Positions 53,839-63,176 of a stretch of 64,000 bases of DNA are shown one piece after another. The position numbers were made by a program, and so were the translations under genes. Positions within the stretch are counted from its first letter, which is position 1. Each line of letters opens with the position of its first letter. The notes under the pieces were generated by a model that was given only the letters and a program-made list of their open reading frames with translations, did not search any database and was not told the DNA's origin. This DNA comes from Flavobacteriales bacterium BRH_c54. GTDB lineage: Bacteria > Bacteroidota > Bacteroidia > Flavobacteriales_E > Vicingaceae. Location of the stretch: the NCBI GenBank assembly GCA_000961845.1, contig LADZ01000016.1, positions 20,465-84,464 of the forward strand. Reading direction: 5' to 3'.

Positions 53839-55272
53839 TTATTCCTTAATAAACTTTAAGTTAGTTTTATTATCTCCATTTTTTAAGCTTATGAAATACA
53901 TACCATTCGTTAAGTTGCTTGTTTCCAATTGAATTTTATTTATGCCTTTATTAGTAAAATGTTGATTGTTCAGAATAATTCTCCCTGATACATCATAAAT
54001 AGTAATGACAGTAACTTCGGTAGAGTTGGCATTAAATTCTAACACACCATTATCGGTAATTGGATTCGGATAAATAGTTGGGTTAGAAATATTGTCATTA
54101 ATTTTAACAGGAACGATGTCTGAGTATTCAAATTTACCATCAAAATCAGTTTGTTTTAAACGGTAGTATGAAGTTCCTGAAATCGGATTTTTATCTAAAG
54201 AGTTGTAAGATTTAAGTTCCGAAGAATTTCCTGCACCATCAACAATACCAACAACTTCAAAATTTTCTCCGTCAATAGATTTTTCTACGGTAAAGTAATC
54301 GTTATTTATTTCAGAAATAGTTTTCCAATCTAATACTACATTACCAGACTCTTGTTCATAGTTAGCATTAAAGTTTAATAACTTAATTGGCAATACGGTT
54401 GCTCCTACAAAGTATGGACAATGTTGAGAGTGTGTACAAGTTGATGGTACAGTAAAGGTATAACAGAAAACGTAATCATTACCAACTGTTAATCCACTAA
54501 AGGTTAAGCTAGATAATGTTCCTGTTTGTATAGCTCCGCCACAAGTGGCATTATATAAAGACCATGAAAATCCTGTAACATTACCAGCTCCACAGTTGGA
54601 TGTGATAATTACATTAAAATCAACGCTAGTAGCAGTTGCCTGAAAGGAATAGCAAAAAGTATTTGCACTACTTGGTTGTAATTCAGGTGCAAAAGGAGAA
54701 GTTTGGCAATCAGCTACAACAGTTGCAGTAGTAGGTGCAGTAGCATATCCTGATGCAGTTCCACAGGGTGTAGCACATTGATCACAAGGTGGATCTGGTT
54801 CTCCCGTACTTATACAAAACTCAGCACTACCACCATTACCACATGCACCTCCAGGAGAATAACATACTTGTACGTAGTAGGTGTTTCCAACAGTTAGTCC
54901 TGAAAGTGAATGTAAGTCATCTAGTGGGGTCCCTGATAAACAAGATATTTCCGTACCAACACATGAACCTGTGGCTGCATAAACATTAGATGAAATATGA
55001 CACCCAGCAGTTGCAGTTACATCAATATTTACAAACATACTAGTACCTGTTGCAGTAAAAGAGTACCAAGAACACTCAGAACCAGCAAACAAACAAGAAC
55101 TAGCCGCTTGTGCGCCACCACTACAAGTAGTTCCATTAATACAGGCAGCACCTGGTGTTAATGTTGTGGCTGATGGACAAGTACCATTGGTTGTTGTAGG
55201 TGCACATCCTCCGGCAAAAGCAAAAGTGGTAGTTAAGAAAGTTGAAAGTATAAATAAATATAATTTTTTCAT
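53839..55272 (-). CDS. T9SS-exported cysteine-rich surface protein
   Basis: A 477-residue secreted protein with a signal peptide (about 1-19, ending AFAG), a cysteine-rich N-terminal half with two beta-sandwich modules (about 25-160 and 165-290; the cysteines come in CSGGAQAASSC and CDQCATPC groupings), an Ig-like domain (about 295-395, LLNFNANYEQ...) and a type A sorting domain (last 80 residues, ending KFIKE). I do not recognise a catalytic domain. The module pattern resembles surface adhesins or scaffolds. It follows a small exported protein gene by 23 bases. Confidence 0.85.
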   Translation of the reverse strand: MKKLYLFILSTFLTTTFAFAGGCAPTTTNGTCPSATTLTPGAACINGTTCSGGAQAASSCLFAGSECSWYSFTATGTSMFVNIDVTATAGCHISSNVYAATGSCVGTEISCLSGTPLDDLHSLSGLTVGNTYYVQVCYSPGGACGNGGSAEFCISTGEPDPPCDQCATPCGTASGYATAPTTATVVADCQTSPFAPELQPSSANTFCYSFQATATSVDFNVIITSNCGAGNVTGFSWSLYNATCGGAIQTGTLSSLTFSGLTVGNDYVFCYTFTVPSTCTHSQHCPYFVGATVLPIKLLNFNANYEQESGNVVLDWKTISEINNDYFTVEKSIDGENFEVVGIVDGAGNSSELKSYNSLDKNPISGTSYYRLKQTDFDGKFEYSDIVPVKINDNISNPTIYPNPITDNGVLEFNANSTEVTVITIYDVSGRIILNNQHFTNKGINKIQLETSNLTNGMYFISLKNGDNKTNLKFIKE

Positions 55273-55295
55273 ATGGATAAAGGTGTTTTTTAGGA

Positions 55296-55640
55296 TTATT
55301 CAGTTATATAAGTAGCAACAGGAGTAAAGTCTTTTGCATAGATTACTGAATAAGGCAGGATTTTAATTTTGGTTTGTTCATCTACAATAATGTATTCCAC
55401 TTCTTCTGCTTTTCTTTTTTCGTTTACAGTAAATAAAATTTTATTGTCTATTGAAGGAATGCTTTCCGTTGCTTTGTAAATAATTTGGTAAGTACCTTCT
55501 TTTGGTAACTCTTTGGCAAAAGAAATACCGCTTGCTGTTTGAACCTGTTCTTTCTCAACAATTTTAGAAACTGCGTTTTGACTATACAAAAATGAAGTTG
55601 TAACAGTCATAAGTAAAATAGTAATTATTAGGCTTTTCAT
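55296..55640 (-). CDS. Small exported protein
   Basis: A 114-residue protein with a signal peptide (about 1-20, ending LYSQ), then a single beta-rich domain (KELPKEGTYQIIYKATESIP..ILFTVNEKRKAEEVEYIIVDEQTKIKILPY) that ends at VATYITE. It has no cysteine after the signal and no recognised family. It has a good -7 box and is followed 23 bases later by the T9SS gene, so both are probably one operon. Function unknown. Confidence 0.72.
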   Translation of the reverse strand: MKSLIITILLMTVTTSFLYSQNAVSKIVEKEQVQTASGISFAKELPKEGTYQIIYKATESIPSIDNKILFTVNEKRKAEEVEYIIVDEQTKIKILPYSVIYAKDFTPVATYITE

Positions 55641-55684
55641 TTTTTTAGTTAGGGTTTATAAGTATTTTTACTTAAAATTTTTAA

Positions 55685-55692
55685 CAAAACTA
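55685..55692 (-). promoter_or_regulatory. -7 promoter box for the small exported protein operon
   Basis: Minus-strand TAGTTTTG, a full TAnnTTTG match, lies 45 bases before the start codon at 55640. Confidence 0.55.
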
Positions 55693-55759
55693 CGTAGAAT
55701 AATTAAATTTTTAAAAAAGGCAGCTAATTATTTTGTTAATTCTAAGTAGGTTATAAGTG

Positions 55760-55789
55760 TTGTTAGGAATTCAACAAAACATATATTTG
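55760..55789 (+). promoter_or_regulatory. Promoter of the MFS/spermidine synthase fusion
   Basis: TTG (55760-55762), a 19-base spacer and TATATTTG (55782-55789) form the best complete promoter match seen in the window, 18 bases before the ATG. Confidence 0.7.
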
Positions 55790-55806
55790 CAACAAAAAAC
55801 AAGTAA

Positions 55807-57294
55807 ATGAAAAAGAATTTATCAATATTATTATTCTTCCTTGCTTTTGTAGAAGGTGGAGCGGTAATGTGCGTAGAATTATGTAGTGCCAAAATATTAT
55901 CGCCTTATTTCGGAACTTCTATTTATGTCTGGGCAGCAGTGTTGGGAATAACCTTAACAGCATTAACTACCGGGTATTATTTTGGTGGGTATTTATCTTC
56001 AAAAAAGAGTGATACTAAAGTAGTAGCTTGGCTAATGTTAATTGGTGGTTTATTGCTTGCTGTAACTCCAATAATCAGTAATTTTATTTTACCAATTACT
56101 ATCAATTTTTCATTAATAACCGGAACGATAGTATCTTTAATGTGCTTTTTATTTCTTCCGTTAATGTTATTTGGAGCCGTTTCGCCCATGCTAATTAATT
56201 TATTAACCTCTCAAGCAAAAGAATCGGGTAAAAACAGTGGGACAGTTTATGCGGTATCTACATTAGGAGGTATATTTTCTACTTTTTTAGTGGGGTTTTA
56301 TTTGCTGCCAACTTACGGTATTACCAACACTTTATATGCTTATGGTGTGTTGGTTATACTTACAGCTGTTATTTTATTTATTTTTTCAAAAAATGTTGAT
56401 GTTAAGGTAGTAATAGTAACACTTTTTGCTTTAATCTCTTTTAACTTTTCAACACATAAAACCCCGGGAGTTATTGTTGAGTCTGAAGGAATTTTAGGCA
56501 ATATTAAAGTAATGGACAGACAATATCCCAATGGAAAAGTATATAGAGAATTAATGGTAAATAACATCTCTCAAACCATTATGGATAGAAACAATCCAAA
56601 TGAAAGTCTGTGGAATTATGTAGATGTATTAATGTATAATATTAACAATTACAGTAATGGAAAAAAAGCATTGTTGTTGGGAATGGGAGGAGGAACTGTA
56701 TATAAACAGTTAATTAATAATGGGTATGATGTTGATATTGTAGAAATAGATGCTCGTATTGAAAAATTGGCGAAAGAGTATTTTTATATTGATAAAGCTG
56801 TAGAAGTAATTATAGATGATGCCAGACATTATATCCGTACAACAGACAAAAAATACGATGTGATTATTTACGATTTATACCACAGCGAAACACCTCCGGT
56901 TCATTTAATGACCAAAGAAGCATTTGCCGACATTCAACATCAATTAACAGATAATGGGTTGCTGGTGGTTAATTTTTACGGTTTTATAAGTGGAAGTAAA
57001 GGAAGAGCTGCACGTTCTTTATATACAACGTTAAAACATACTGCTTTCGATGTTCATTTAATTGCAACAGACGGAGAAGAACATCAACGAAATTTGTTAT
57101 TTATGTGCGGAAAGAACGAATTAAAAGCGAAGCAGCAAATTATTCATAAAATGATATATGAAATGGATATGAATTTTGATGATGCACTATTATTAACGGA
57201 CGACAAACCTGTTTTAGAACATATTTATTTAGAAGCTGCTCTTCAGTGGCGAAAAGATTACAACGAACTGAATGCCAAGAATTTTCTGAGGTAA
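55807..57294 (+). CDS. Fused MFS-like membrane/spermidine synthase-like protein
   Basis: A 495-residue fusion. The N-terminal half (about 1-215) has seven to eight membrane helices of the 'fused MFS/spermidine synthase' type, including the GAVMCVELCSAKILSPYFGTS motif. The C-terminal half is a Rossmann methyltransferase/aminopropyltransferase fold with LLLGMGGGT (289-297), VEID (312-315) and DDARHY (337-342). In SpeE the catalytic pocket reads D-x-x-D; here it is YDLY (355-358), so polyamine synthase activity is doubtful. Fusions of this kind are widespread with unknown function. It is monocistronic. Confidence 0.83.
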   Translation: MKKNLSILLFFLAFVEGGAVMCVELCSAKILSPYFGTSIYVWAAVLGITLTALTTGYYFGGYLSSKKSDTKVVAWLMLIGGLLLAVTPIISNFILPITINFSLITGTIVSLMCFLFLPLMLFGAVSPMLINLLTSQAKESGKNSGTVYAVSTLGGIFSTFLVGFYLLPTYGITNTLYAYGVLVILTAVILFIFSKNVDVKVVIVTLFALISFNFSTHKTPGVIVESEGILGNIKVMDRQYPNGKVYRELMVNNISQTIMDRNNPNESLWNYVDVLMYNINNYSNGKKALLLGMGGGTVYKQLINNGYDVDIVEIDARIEKLAKEYFYIDKAVEVIIDDARHYIRTTDKKYDVIIYDLYHSETPPVHLMTKEAFADIQHQLTDNGLLVVNFYGFISGSKGRAARSLYTTLKHTAFDVHLIATDGEEHQRNLLFMCGKNELKAKQQIIHKMIYEMDMNFDDALLLTDDKPVLEHIYLEAALQWRKDYNELNAKNFLR

Positions 57295-57314
57295 TTAAAG
57301 TTTTCATTTTTTAC

Positions 57315-57346
57315 TTGGTTCAAGGAATTTATTAAAGGTACTTTTG
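57315..57346 (+). promoter_or_regulatory. Promoter of the SulP gene
   Basis: TTG (57315-57317), a 21-base spacer and TACTTTTG (57339-57346) lie 28 bases before the ATG. Confidence 0.65.
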
Positions 57347-57374
57347 CACCTTTTTTCACAAAACCTAACTAAAA

Positions 57375-58949
57375 ATGAAGAAATATTTCAATTTATTTGA
57401 TTTAACACAAAAAGTAAATTACAGAACAGAAGTATTATCCGGTTTAACAGTTGCTTTAGCACTTGTTCCGGAAGCTGTTGCATTCTCATTGTTAGCAGGT
57501 TTATCTCCGCTAACAGGTTTATATGCGGCCTTTGTAATGGGTTTAGTTACTGCTATTTTAGGTGGTCGTCCGGGAATGATTTCAGGTGCTACCGGAGCTG
57601 TTGCAGTTGTTTTTGTTGGTCTAATAGCAGTATTAAAACAACAAAATCCTGATATTTCAGTAGATGAAATTACCCAGTATGTTTTTGCCACAGTAATAAT
57701 TGCGGGAGTTTTACAAATATTAGTAGGGGTCTTAAGGTTAGGAAAACTAATGCGTTTAGTTCCGCATCCTGTAATTTTTGGGTTTGTTAATGGTTTGGCA
57801 ATAATTATTTTCATGTCTCAGTTAAGCCAATTTACAACAGATAGCACAGATCCAAATGCACCATGGATGCAAGGAACGCAATTAGTTACTTTTTTAGGAT
57901 TGGTATTGTTATCCATGTTAATTATTTGGGGGTTACCTAAACTTACTAAAGTTGTTCCGGCTGCATTAACGGCTATTTTGGTAATTTTTGGATTAGTTTA
58001 TTTTTTAGAGATAGACACAAGTACTGTAGGAGATATTGCTTCTGTACAAGGTGGATTTCCTCCATTACACATGCCTGCAATACCGTTAAATTTAGATACT
58101 TTTTTATTGATTTTTCCTTATGCAGCAATTGTTGCAGGTGTTGGATTAATTGAAAGTTTACTTACTTTAAACATTGTAGATGAAATTACTGAAACCAGAG
58201 GAAGAGGAAATAAAGAAGCTGTAGCACAAGGTATTGCCAATGTTTTTTCAGGATTTTTATCAGGAATGGGTGGTTGTGCGATGATAGGTCAGAGTTTAAT
58301 TAACATTTCATCTGGAGCAAGAGCAAGGTTATCAGGAATTGTAGCTGCTATTATGTTATTAGTTTTTGTAATGTTTGGTTCTAATTTAATTGAAAAATTG
58401 CCCATGGCGGCACTTACCGGTTTAATGATTATGGTTTCTATTGGCACCTTTGAATGGGCAAGTTTAAAAACATTTAAGCGTATGCCTAAATCTGATGTTT
58501 TTGTAATGATTATGGTTACTTTAATTACCGTATTCTTACATAACTTAGCATTGGCTGTAATTATAGGCGTAATAATAGCCGCACTTGTTTTTGCTTGGGA
58601 TAATGCTAAAAGAATTAGAGCAAGAAAACATATAGACGAAAATGGAGTGAAACATTATGAAATTTATGGTCCCTTATTTTTTGCTTCTATAACTGCTTTT
58701 AATGAAAAATTTGATGTGCTAAATGACCCTAATGAAGTAATTATAGATTTTGAAGAAAGTAGAGTAGTGGATATGTCTGCAATAGAAGCGTTAAATAAAT
58801 TGACAGAACGTTACCATAAAGTAGGTAAAAAAATTCATTTAAAACACTTAAGTGCAGATTGTAGAGCCTTACTTAAAAATGCCGATAAAATAATTGATGT
58901 CAATGTAATGGAAGATCCAACTTATAAAGTGGTGGTAGATAAAATTTAA
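57375..58949 (+). CDS. SulP-family anion transporter with STAS domain
   Basis: A 524-residue inner-membrane transporter with 10-12 helices: the SulP signature at residues 19-37 (SGLTVALALVPEAVAFSLL), the PHPVIFGFVNG segment and FSGFLSGMGGCAMIGQS. A C-terminal STAS domain (about 435-520) carries VVDMSAIEAL. SulP proteins move sulfate, bicarbonate or other anions; the sequence does not fix which. The glycine-rich VVGL/GMGG motifs are intact. It is a single-gene unit, 126 bases from the following regulator. Confidence 0.92.
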   Translation: MKKYFNLFDLTQKVNYRTEVLSGLTVALALVPEAVAFSLLAGLSPLTGLYAAFVMGLVTAILGGRPGMISGATGAVAVVFVGLIAVLKQQNPDISVDEITQYVFATVIIAGVLQILVGVLRLGKLMRLVPHPVIFGFVNGLAIIIFMSQLSQFTTDSTDPNAPWMQGTQLVTFLGLVLLSMLIIWGLPKLTKVVPAALTAILVIFGLVYFLEIDTSTVGDIASVQGGFPPLHMPAIPLNLDTFLLIFPYAAIVAGVGLIESLLTLNIVDEITETRGRGNKEAVAQGIANVFSGFLSGMGGCAMIGQSLINISSGARARLSGIVAAIMLLVFVMFGSNLIEKLPMAALTGLMIMVSIGTFEWASLKTFKRMPKSDVFVMIMVTLITVFLHNLALAVIIGVIIAALVFAWDNAKRIRARKHIDENGVKHYEIYGPLFFASITAFNEKFDVLNDPNEVIIDFEESRVVDMSAIEALNKLTERYHKVGKKIHLKHLSADCRALLKNADKIIDVNVMEDPTYKVVVDKI

Positions 58950-59005
58950 AGTATAAAGAACTCTTTTTAAGTATTTATACGTAGTTGTTTTCAGTATTAA
59001 CTACA

Positions 59006-59036
59006 TTGAATAATGCCTCATGTACCTTTAAATTTG
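59006..59036 (+). promoter_or_regulatory. Promoter of the LuxR-type response regulator
   Basis: TTG (59006-59008), a 20-base spacer and TAAATTTG (59029-59036) lie 39 bases before the ATG. Confidence 0.65.
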
Positions 59037-59075
59037 TCGTATTAATTAGAGATTTTAATAACCAAAAATAGTTAC

Positions 59076-59729
59076 ATGGAAACAATTAATATTTTACTGG
59101 TTGACGACCATACATTAATTAGAGAAGGACTTAAACTAATTCTTAAAAAAAATAAGAATTTTAAAATAATTGGGGAAGCTTCTAATGGGATAGAAGCAAT
59201 AAGATATATTGATAAGAATGCAGATAAAGTTCATGTAGTAATGTTAGATATTACCATGCCGGAATTAGATGGTTTTGAAGTAGCGAAGATTGTTAGACAG
59301 AATCATCCTGAAATTAAAATCTTAGCATTAACCATGCATAGTGAAGAATCTTACATTACAAAAATGATAGATGTTGGTGTTCATGGATATGTATTAAAAG
59401 ATTCAAATTTAGAAGATTTATCATCAGCCATAAAAACTATTTTAGAAGGAAAACCTTATTACAGTAGTGATGTGTCTGCAATTATGATAAATAGTTTAAT
59501 GAATAAAGATAAAAAGAAAGATAATAGTGAGTTAGATAATCTTACAGATAGAGAAGTTGAAATTATTAATTTAATTACGGAAGGGTTGAAAAGTAGTGAA
59601 ATTGCCGACCAACTTAAGTTATCTACCAGAACAATTGAGGTACACAGAAGAAATTTGATGAAGAAGTTAGATGTTAAAAATACAGCAGAACTGGTAAGTT
59701 TTGTCTTAAAGAGTAAATTAATTTCATAG
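59076..59729 (+). CDS. NarL/LuxR-type response regulator (orphan)
   Basis: A 217-residue regulator: receiver (1-125) with D10-D11, phospho-acceptor D58 (VVMLDITMP) and the ILALTMH and YVLKDS switch segments, then a LuxR-type HTH (about 150-215: LTDREVEIINLITEGLKSSEI). It is closely similar to the HTH-less receiver at 51498 over its first 130 residues and has no kinase gene next to it. The large HisKA_3 kinase 8 kb upstream is the best candidate partner. Confidence 0.92.
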   Translation: METINILLVDDHTLIREGLKLILKKNKNFKIIGEASNGIEAIRYIDKNADKVHVVMLDITMPELDGFEVAKIVRQNHPEIKILALTMHSEESYITKMIDVGVHGYVLKDSNLEDLSSAIKTILEGKPYYSSDVSAIMINSLMNKDKKKDNSELDNLTDREVEIINLITEGLKSSEIADQLKLSTRTIEVHRRNLMKKLDVKNTAELVSFVLKSKLIS

Positions 59730-59754
59730 TTAATTTAGATAGTGTTAGTAAGCC

Positions 59755-59789
59755 GTAAAGCCTTTGAAAATTTTTTTCAAGGGCTTTAC
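59755..59789 (+). terminator. Intrinsic terminator of the response regulator gene
   Basis: GTAAAGCC..TTGAA and TTCAA..GGCTTTAC form a 13-bp stem with one bulge over a 7-base loop, followed by TTTTA. Confidence 0.8.
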
Positions 59790-59791
59790 TT

Positions 59792-60865
59792 TTATACTAT
59801 TTTTTTGGTAATATATTCTGAATTGAAAAGCCTTAATGCTCCCATATATTTTAATCGGAAAGAAATTAAATCACCAATATGGTAATCTTTATCCGATTTT
59901 TCAATATCCAATACCAACATATCAGAACTGGCACCAACAATAGTTATATTTTTATCTTCGGGGATAATTAAATCTGAGTTGGCAACATCCAATACACCTA
60001 AGTCTATAATAGCTCTGTGATGTGTTTTACCATAATCTTCCGGATTTATTTCAAACTCTTCACCACTGGGATTTTCTCCCATAGCACCTGTAGGGTTGAT
60101 AGGTTTTTCGGTTATTTCTATAATCTCTGCATAGAGTTTAAAAACATCGGTTTCCATGCCTTCAAAAGTTTCTCCGGTAATTAAGTTGTTACCAAAAAAC
60201 AAGGCTTCACCCACTCTAAAATGATTGATTCCGGCAGGCAATTGTTTCATTAATAACATTGGAATTACCACGCTTGTTCCACCTGTAACCCAGGGTATTT
60301 TTCTGTTAAATTTGGCTTCAATTAATTGTTTGTACAAACTTAATTGTACCATTTTATCTTCCGATGGATAAACTCCATGTAAGCAATTAAGGTTAGTTCC
60401 AATTCCTGTAACTTGTATGTTAGGTAATTTAAAAATAGAACCATAAAAATCCATTAAATGGTTTCCCATAACGCCCTCACGCAAATCTCCCAACTCTACC
60501 ATAATGATAACCTTATGGGTTTTATTTTGTCTAACAGCTTCTTCCGAAAGCCATTTTATAGTTTCAAATTCGGTATTAAAACTAGCATCAGCATATTGAA
60601 CAATTTTTTTGATACTTCTTTTTGCCGGAGGTTTTATGTAAACAGTATCAATTTCCGGAGCAAGCTTTTTAATTTTTACCAAATTACTTACACGAGCATC
60701 ACAAATTTCTTTAATGTTTAATTTAAGTAATTCTTTAAGATAAAGCTCGTTGCCGCATAATAGTTTACTTACTACAGCCCATTCTATATTATTCGACTTA
60801 AAAAGCTTATCGAGGTAGTTGTAGTTCTTTTTTAGTTTATCTCTGTAAAGTTCTATAAAAGCCAT
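59792..60865 (-). CDS. Ornithine/alanine racemase-like PLP enzyme (Orr family)
   Basis: A 357-residue PLP-dependent fold-type III protein with the PLP lysine K34 in AVVSKLLCGN, MVELGDLREGV, GIGTNLNCLHGV and FRVGEALFFGN. These are the hallmarks of the ornithine/alanine racemase (Orr) family. The substrate is probably a basic amino acid; ornithine is the usual example. It is the last of four tightly packed genes and follows alr by 7 bases, giving the cluster two racemase-fold enzymes. Confidence 0.87.
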   Translation of the reverse strand: MAFIELYRDKLKKNYNYLDKLFKSNNIEWAVVSKLLCGNELYLKELLKLNIKEICDARVSNLVKIKKLAPEIDTVYIKPPAKRSIKKIVQYADASFNTEFETIKWLSEEAVRQNKTHKVIIMVELGDLREGVMGNHLMDFYGSIFKLPNIQVTGIGTNLNCLHGVYPSEDKMVQLSLYKQLIEAKFNRKIPWVTGGTSVVIPMLLMKQLPAGINHFRVGEALFFGNNLITGETFEGMETDVFKLYAEIIEITEKPINPTGAMGENPSGEEFEINPEDYGKTHHRAIIDLGVLDVANSDLIIPEDKNITIVGASSDMLVLDIEKSDKDYHIGDLISFRLKYMGALRLFNSEYITKKIV

Positions 60866-60872
60866 AATTCTA

Positions 60873-62027
60873 TTATTTTATAATTTTTCTGGGAATATCT
60901 TCGGGTAAACGGGTAAGTAGTTCGTAATTTAATTGGTGACTCATCTCTCCAAAAGAGTTAACAGAGATAGTAATTCCATTTTGTTGACCAATCAAAACTA
61001 CTTCATCCCCTTTCTCAACTTCAGGTATATTAGTAATGTCAACAATCATCATGTTCATATTTACTAAACCAATTACATCTACACGATGTCCTCTTATAAT
61101 TGCTTTTCCTTGATTACTTAATGAGCGACTAAAACCATGCGCATATCCAACAGGAATAGTAGCAATTTTCATATCTGTTTCGGCCAACACCGTTGTTCCG
61201 TAACTGATGTATTCTCCAACTGCTACAGCTTTTGTTCCCATAACATAACTTTTCCAGGTAATTAAAGGTTCTAAAGGATTAGTGTTGATTTTATTTTTAG
61301 TGTAGTATTTCATTTGCGATTCTCTGCTAGGCCAAAAACCGTATTGCATTATTCCTACACGAACTAAATCGTTTATAGTTTGAGGGTAATTAATAATAGC
61401 AGCTGAACATGCTAAATGTTTTTGCCTGAAATCTATATTATTACTTTTAAAAAATTTGTAAACCCTATTGTAAACAACAATTTGTTTTTTTACTCTAAAG
61501 TAATTGGTAATACTTTCTGCTCCGGCAAAATGAGTGCACAACCCTTTTACATCTAAGTGTTCTTTATTGTCTTCAATAAAATGAATAACATCTTTTAGTT
61601 CATCTACACAAAAACCTGTTCGGTTCATACCCGTTTCAATTTCTATGTGCACAATGGCTTTTTTCTTTAGTCGTTTGGCAATTTTAACAGCTTTTTGCAA
61701 CCTTTCTAAATCGAATACAAAAAATTCAATGTTTAGATTGATGGTCCATTCCAGTTCCTGTGTAGAATCTGCAACTCCCATAATCATTACAGTACTTTCT
61801 CCATTACTTACTTTTTTAAAGCGATGTGCTTCGTAAGCACTGAAAACAGAAAAATGGTTTACACCCACTTCTTCAGCCATTGGAGCAAAAGTTTCTATGC
61901 CATGTCCATAGGCATTTCCTTTAATTACAGATGAGAAAATACAAGATTCGCCAATGAGCGAACGTATAAATGTTAGGTTGTTTTGATATGCGCTTTTACT
62001 TATTTCTATTGTTGAGGTAACATCCAT
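60873..62027 (-). CDS. alr: Alanine racemase
   Basis: A 384-residue fold-type III racemase with the PLP lysine K36 in SSVIKGNAYGHG, HIEIETGMNRTG, the catalytic Y276 in ISYGTT and IATIPVGYAHGFSR. It should make D-alanine for peptidoglycan. The usual VxMDM substrate-loop motif reads VNMNMM (322-327), so the conserved Asp is Asn (N325), which may shift substrate preference. Bacteroidota often fuse alr to murF; this one stands alone. It lies 7 bases from the Orr gene and 15 from the M20 gene. Confidence 0.88.
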   Translation of the reverse strand: MDVTSTIEISKSAYQNNLTFIRSLIGESCIFSSVIKGNAYGHGIETFAPMAEEVGVNHFSVFSAYEAHRFKKVSNGESTVMIMGVADSTQELEWTINLNIEFFVFDLERLQKAVKIAKRLKKKAIVHIEIETGMNRTGFCVDELKDVIHFIEDNKEHLDVKGLCTHFAGAESITNYFRVKKQIVVYNRVYKFFKSNNIDFRQKHLACSAAIINYPQTINDLVRVGIMQYGFWPSRESQMKYYTKNKINTNPLEPLITWKSYVMGTKAVAVGEYISYGTTVLAETDMKIATIPVGYAHGFSRSLSNQGKAIIRGHRVDVIGLVNMNMMIVDITNIPEVEKGDEVVLIGQQNGITISVNSFGEMSHQLNYELLTRLPEDIPRKIIK

Positions 62028-62042
62028 TTTTAAGGTACTATC

Positions 62043-63176
62043 TTAAGTTAATAATTTTTGGGCTATATTGATAAACATAGCAGTTCCTATTGGAGCAATT
62101 TCATCCGGAAAATCGTAATCAGGATTATGAAGTCGTGGAGTATTTTCACCCGATCCCAATCCAAACATTGCTCCTTTATATATAGTAGTGAAAAGTCCAA
62201 AATCTTCTCCCCAAGGAAAAGGTGATGGTTTTTCTAAGGTGTCAAAATTGTTATCTGTGGCAGTTTGTTTAATAATATCAACTATTTCGGGATTGTTTTC
62301 ATTGGCTTCAAAAGCTTCTGTAAAAGAAATAGCAATGGTTAATTGTTCTTCTTTAGCAATGGTCTCAGCTATAGCACTTATTTTGTCAGTAAGTTCTTTT
62401 GTCCGTTCATTACTAAGTGTTCTTATGGTAAAATGCGTTTCGCCATACCCTGCTGAAGTACCGTAAGCTTTACTTCCTATGTGTGTATAAATGGGAGTAA
62501 TAACCGTATAATGTTCGTCATCTTCAATATTTCTGGCAAGGGCTAATGTTTGTTGTGTTATCTTACTTATTGCCAATGAAGGGTTAATGCCTTTGTGTGG
62601 TTCGGCAGCATGAGAGGTTTTTCCTGTAAGCTTAATAATAATACTGGTTACAGAAGGGGTAAAGTTGCCATATTTATATACTATTTGTCCTTTTTTGTAC
62701 CCCGGAACATTGTGTAAGGAAATAGCATAATCAGGTTCAATTTGCTTAAAATTAGTGTCTGCCAATACTTCCTTAGCACCTTCGCCATTTTCTTCGGCAG
62801 GCTGATAAAGTAATACCACTCTTCCTTTTTTAGGTCGATTGTTACTATAATATTTCCCTGCAGCAGCTAATATACTCATGTGTCCGTCATGTCCACATAA
62901 ATGAGCTTTTCCGGCTGTTTTAGATGCGTAATCAACCGTATTAATTTCCTGAATGGGCAATGCATCCAGTTCGCAACGAAGCATTACTGTTTTTCCGGGA
63001 GCTTTTCCGTTAAAGACAAAAGCAATGCCCGTTTTACCTAAATGTACCATTTGGTCGGGTTGGAGCTGATCAAAAAAAGCAATAATTCTTTTTTTGGTTT
63101 CAAATTCTTCTCCTGAAATTTCAGGGTGTTGATGCAGTTCTTTACGCAAAAGAACAATTTCGTTGTCGGTGATCAT
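62043..63176 (-). CDS. M20-family amidohydrolase (N-acyl amino acid hydrolase type)
   Basis: A 377-residue metalloenzyme of the M20D group. It has the metal ligands and catalytic residues in HLCGHDGHM (C94, H96) and QPAEEN (E128, E129), a lid/dimerisation domain (about 175-285, GKTSHAAEPHKGINP) and a C-terminal LHNPDYDFPD histidine. Relatives deacylate N-acyl amino acids or hippurate-like compounds. It overlaps the GNAT gene by 4 bases and precedes two racemases, suggesting work on an N-acylated or D-amino acid; this is inference. Confidence 0.88.
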   Translation of the reverse strand: MITDNEIVLLRKELHQHPEISGEEFETKKRIIAFFDQLQPDQMVHLGKTGIAFVFNGKAPGKTVMLRCELDALPIQEINTVDYASKTAGKAHLCGHDGHMSILAAAGKYYSNNRPKKGRVVLLYQPAEENGEGAKEVLADTNFKQIEPDYAISLHNVPGYKKGQIVYKYGNFTPSVTSIIIKLTGKTSHAAEPHKGINPSLAISKITQQTLALARNIEDDEHYTVITPIYTHIGSKAYGTSAGYGETHFTIRTLSNERTKELTDKISAIAETIAKEEQLTIAISFTEAFEANENNPEIVDIIKQTATDNNFDTLEKPSPFPWGEDFGLFTTIYKGAMFGLGSGENTPRLHNPDYDFPDEIAPIGTAMFINIAQKLLT

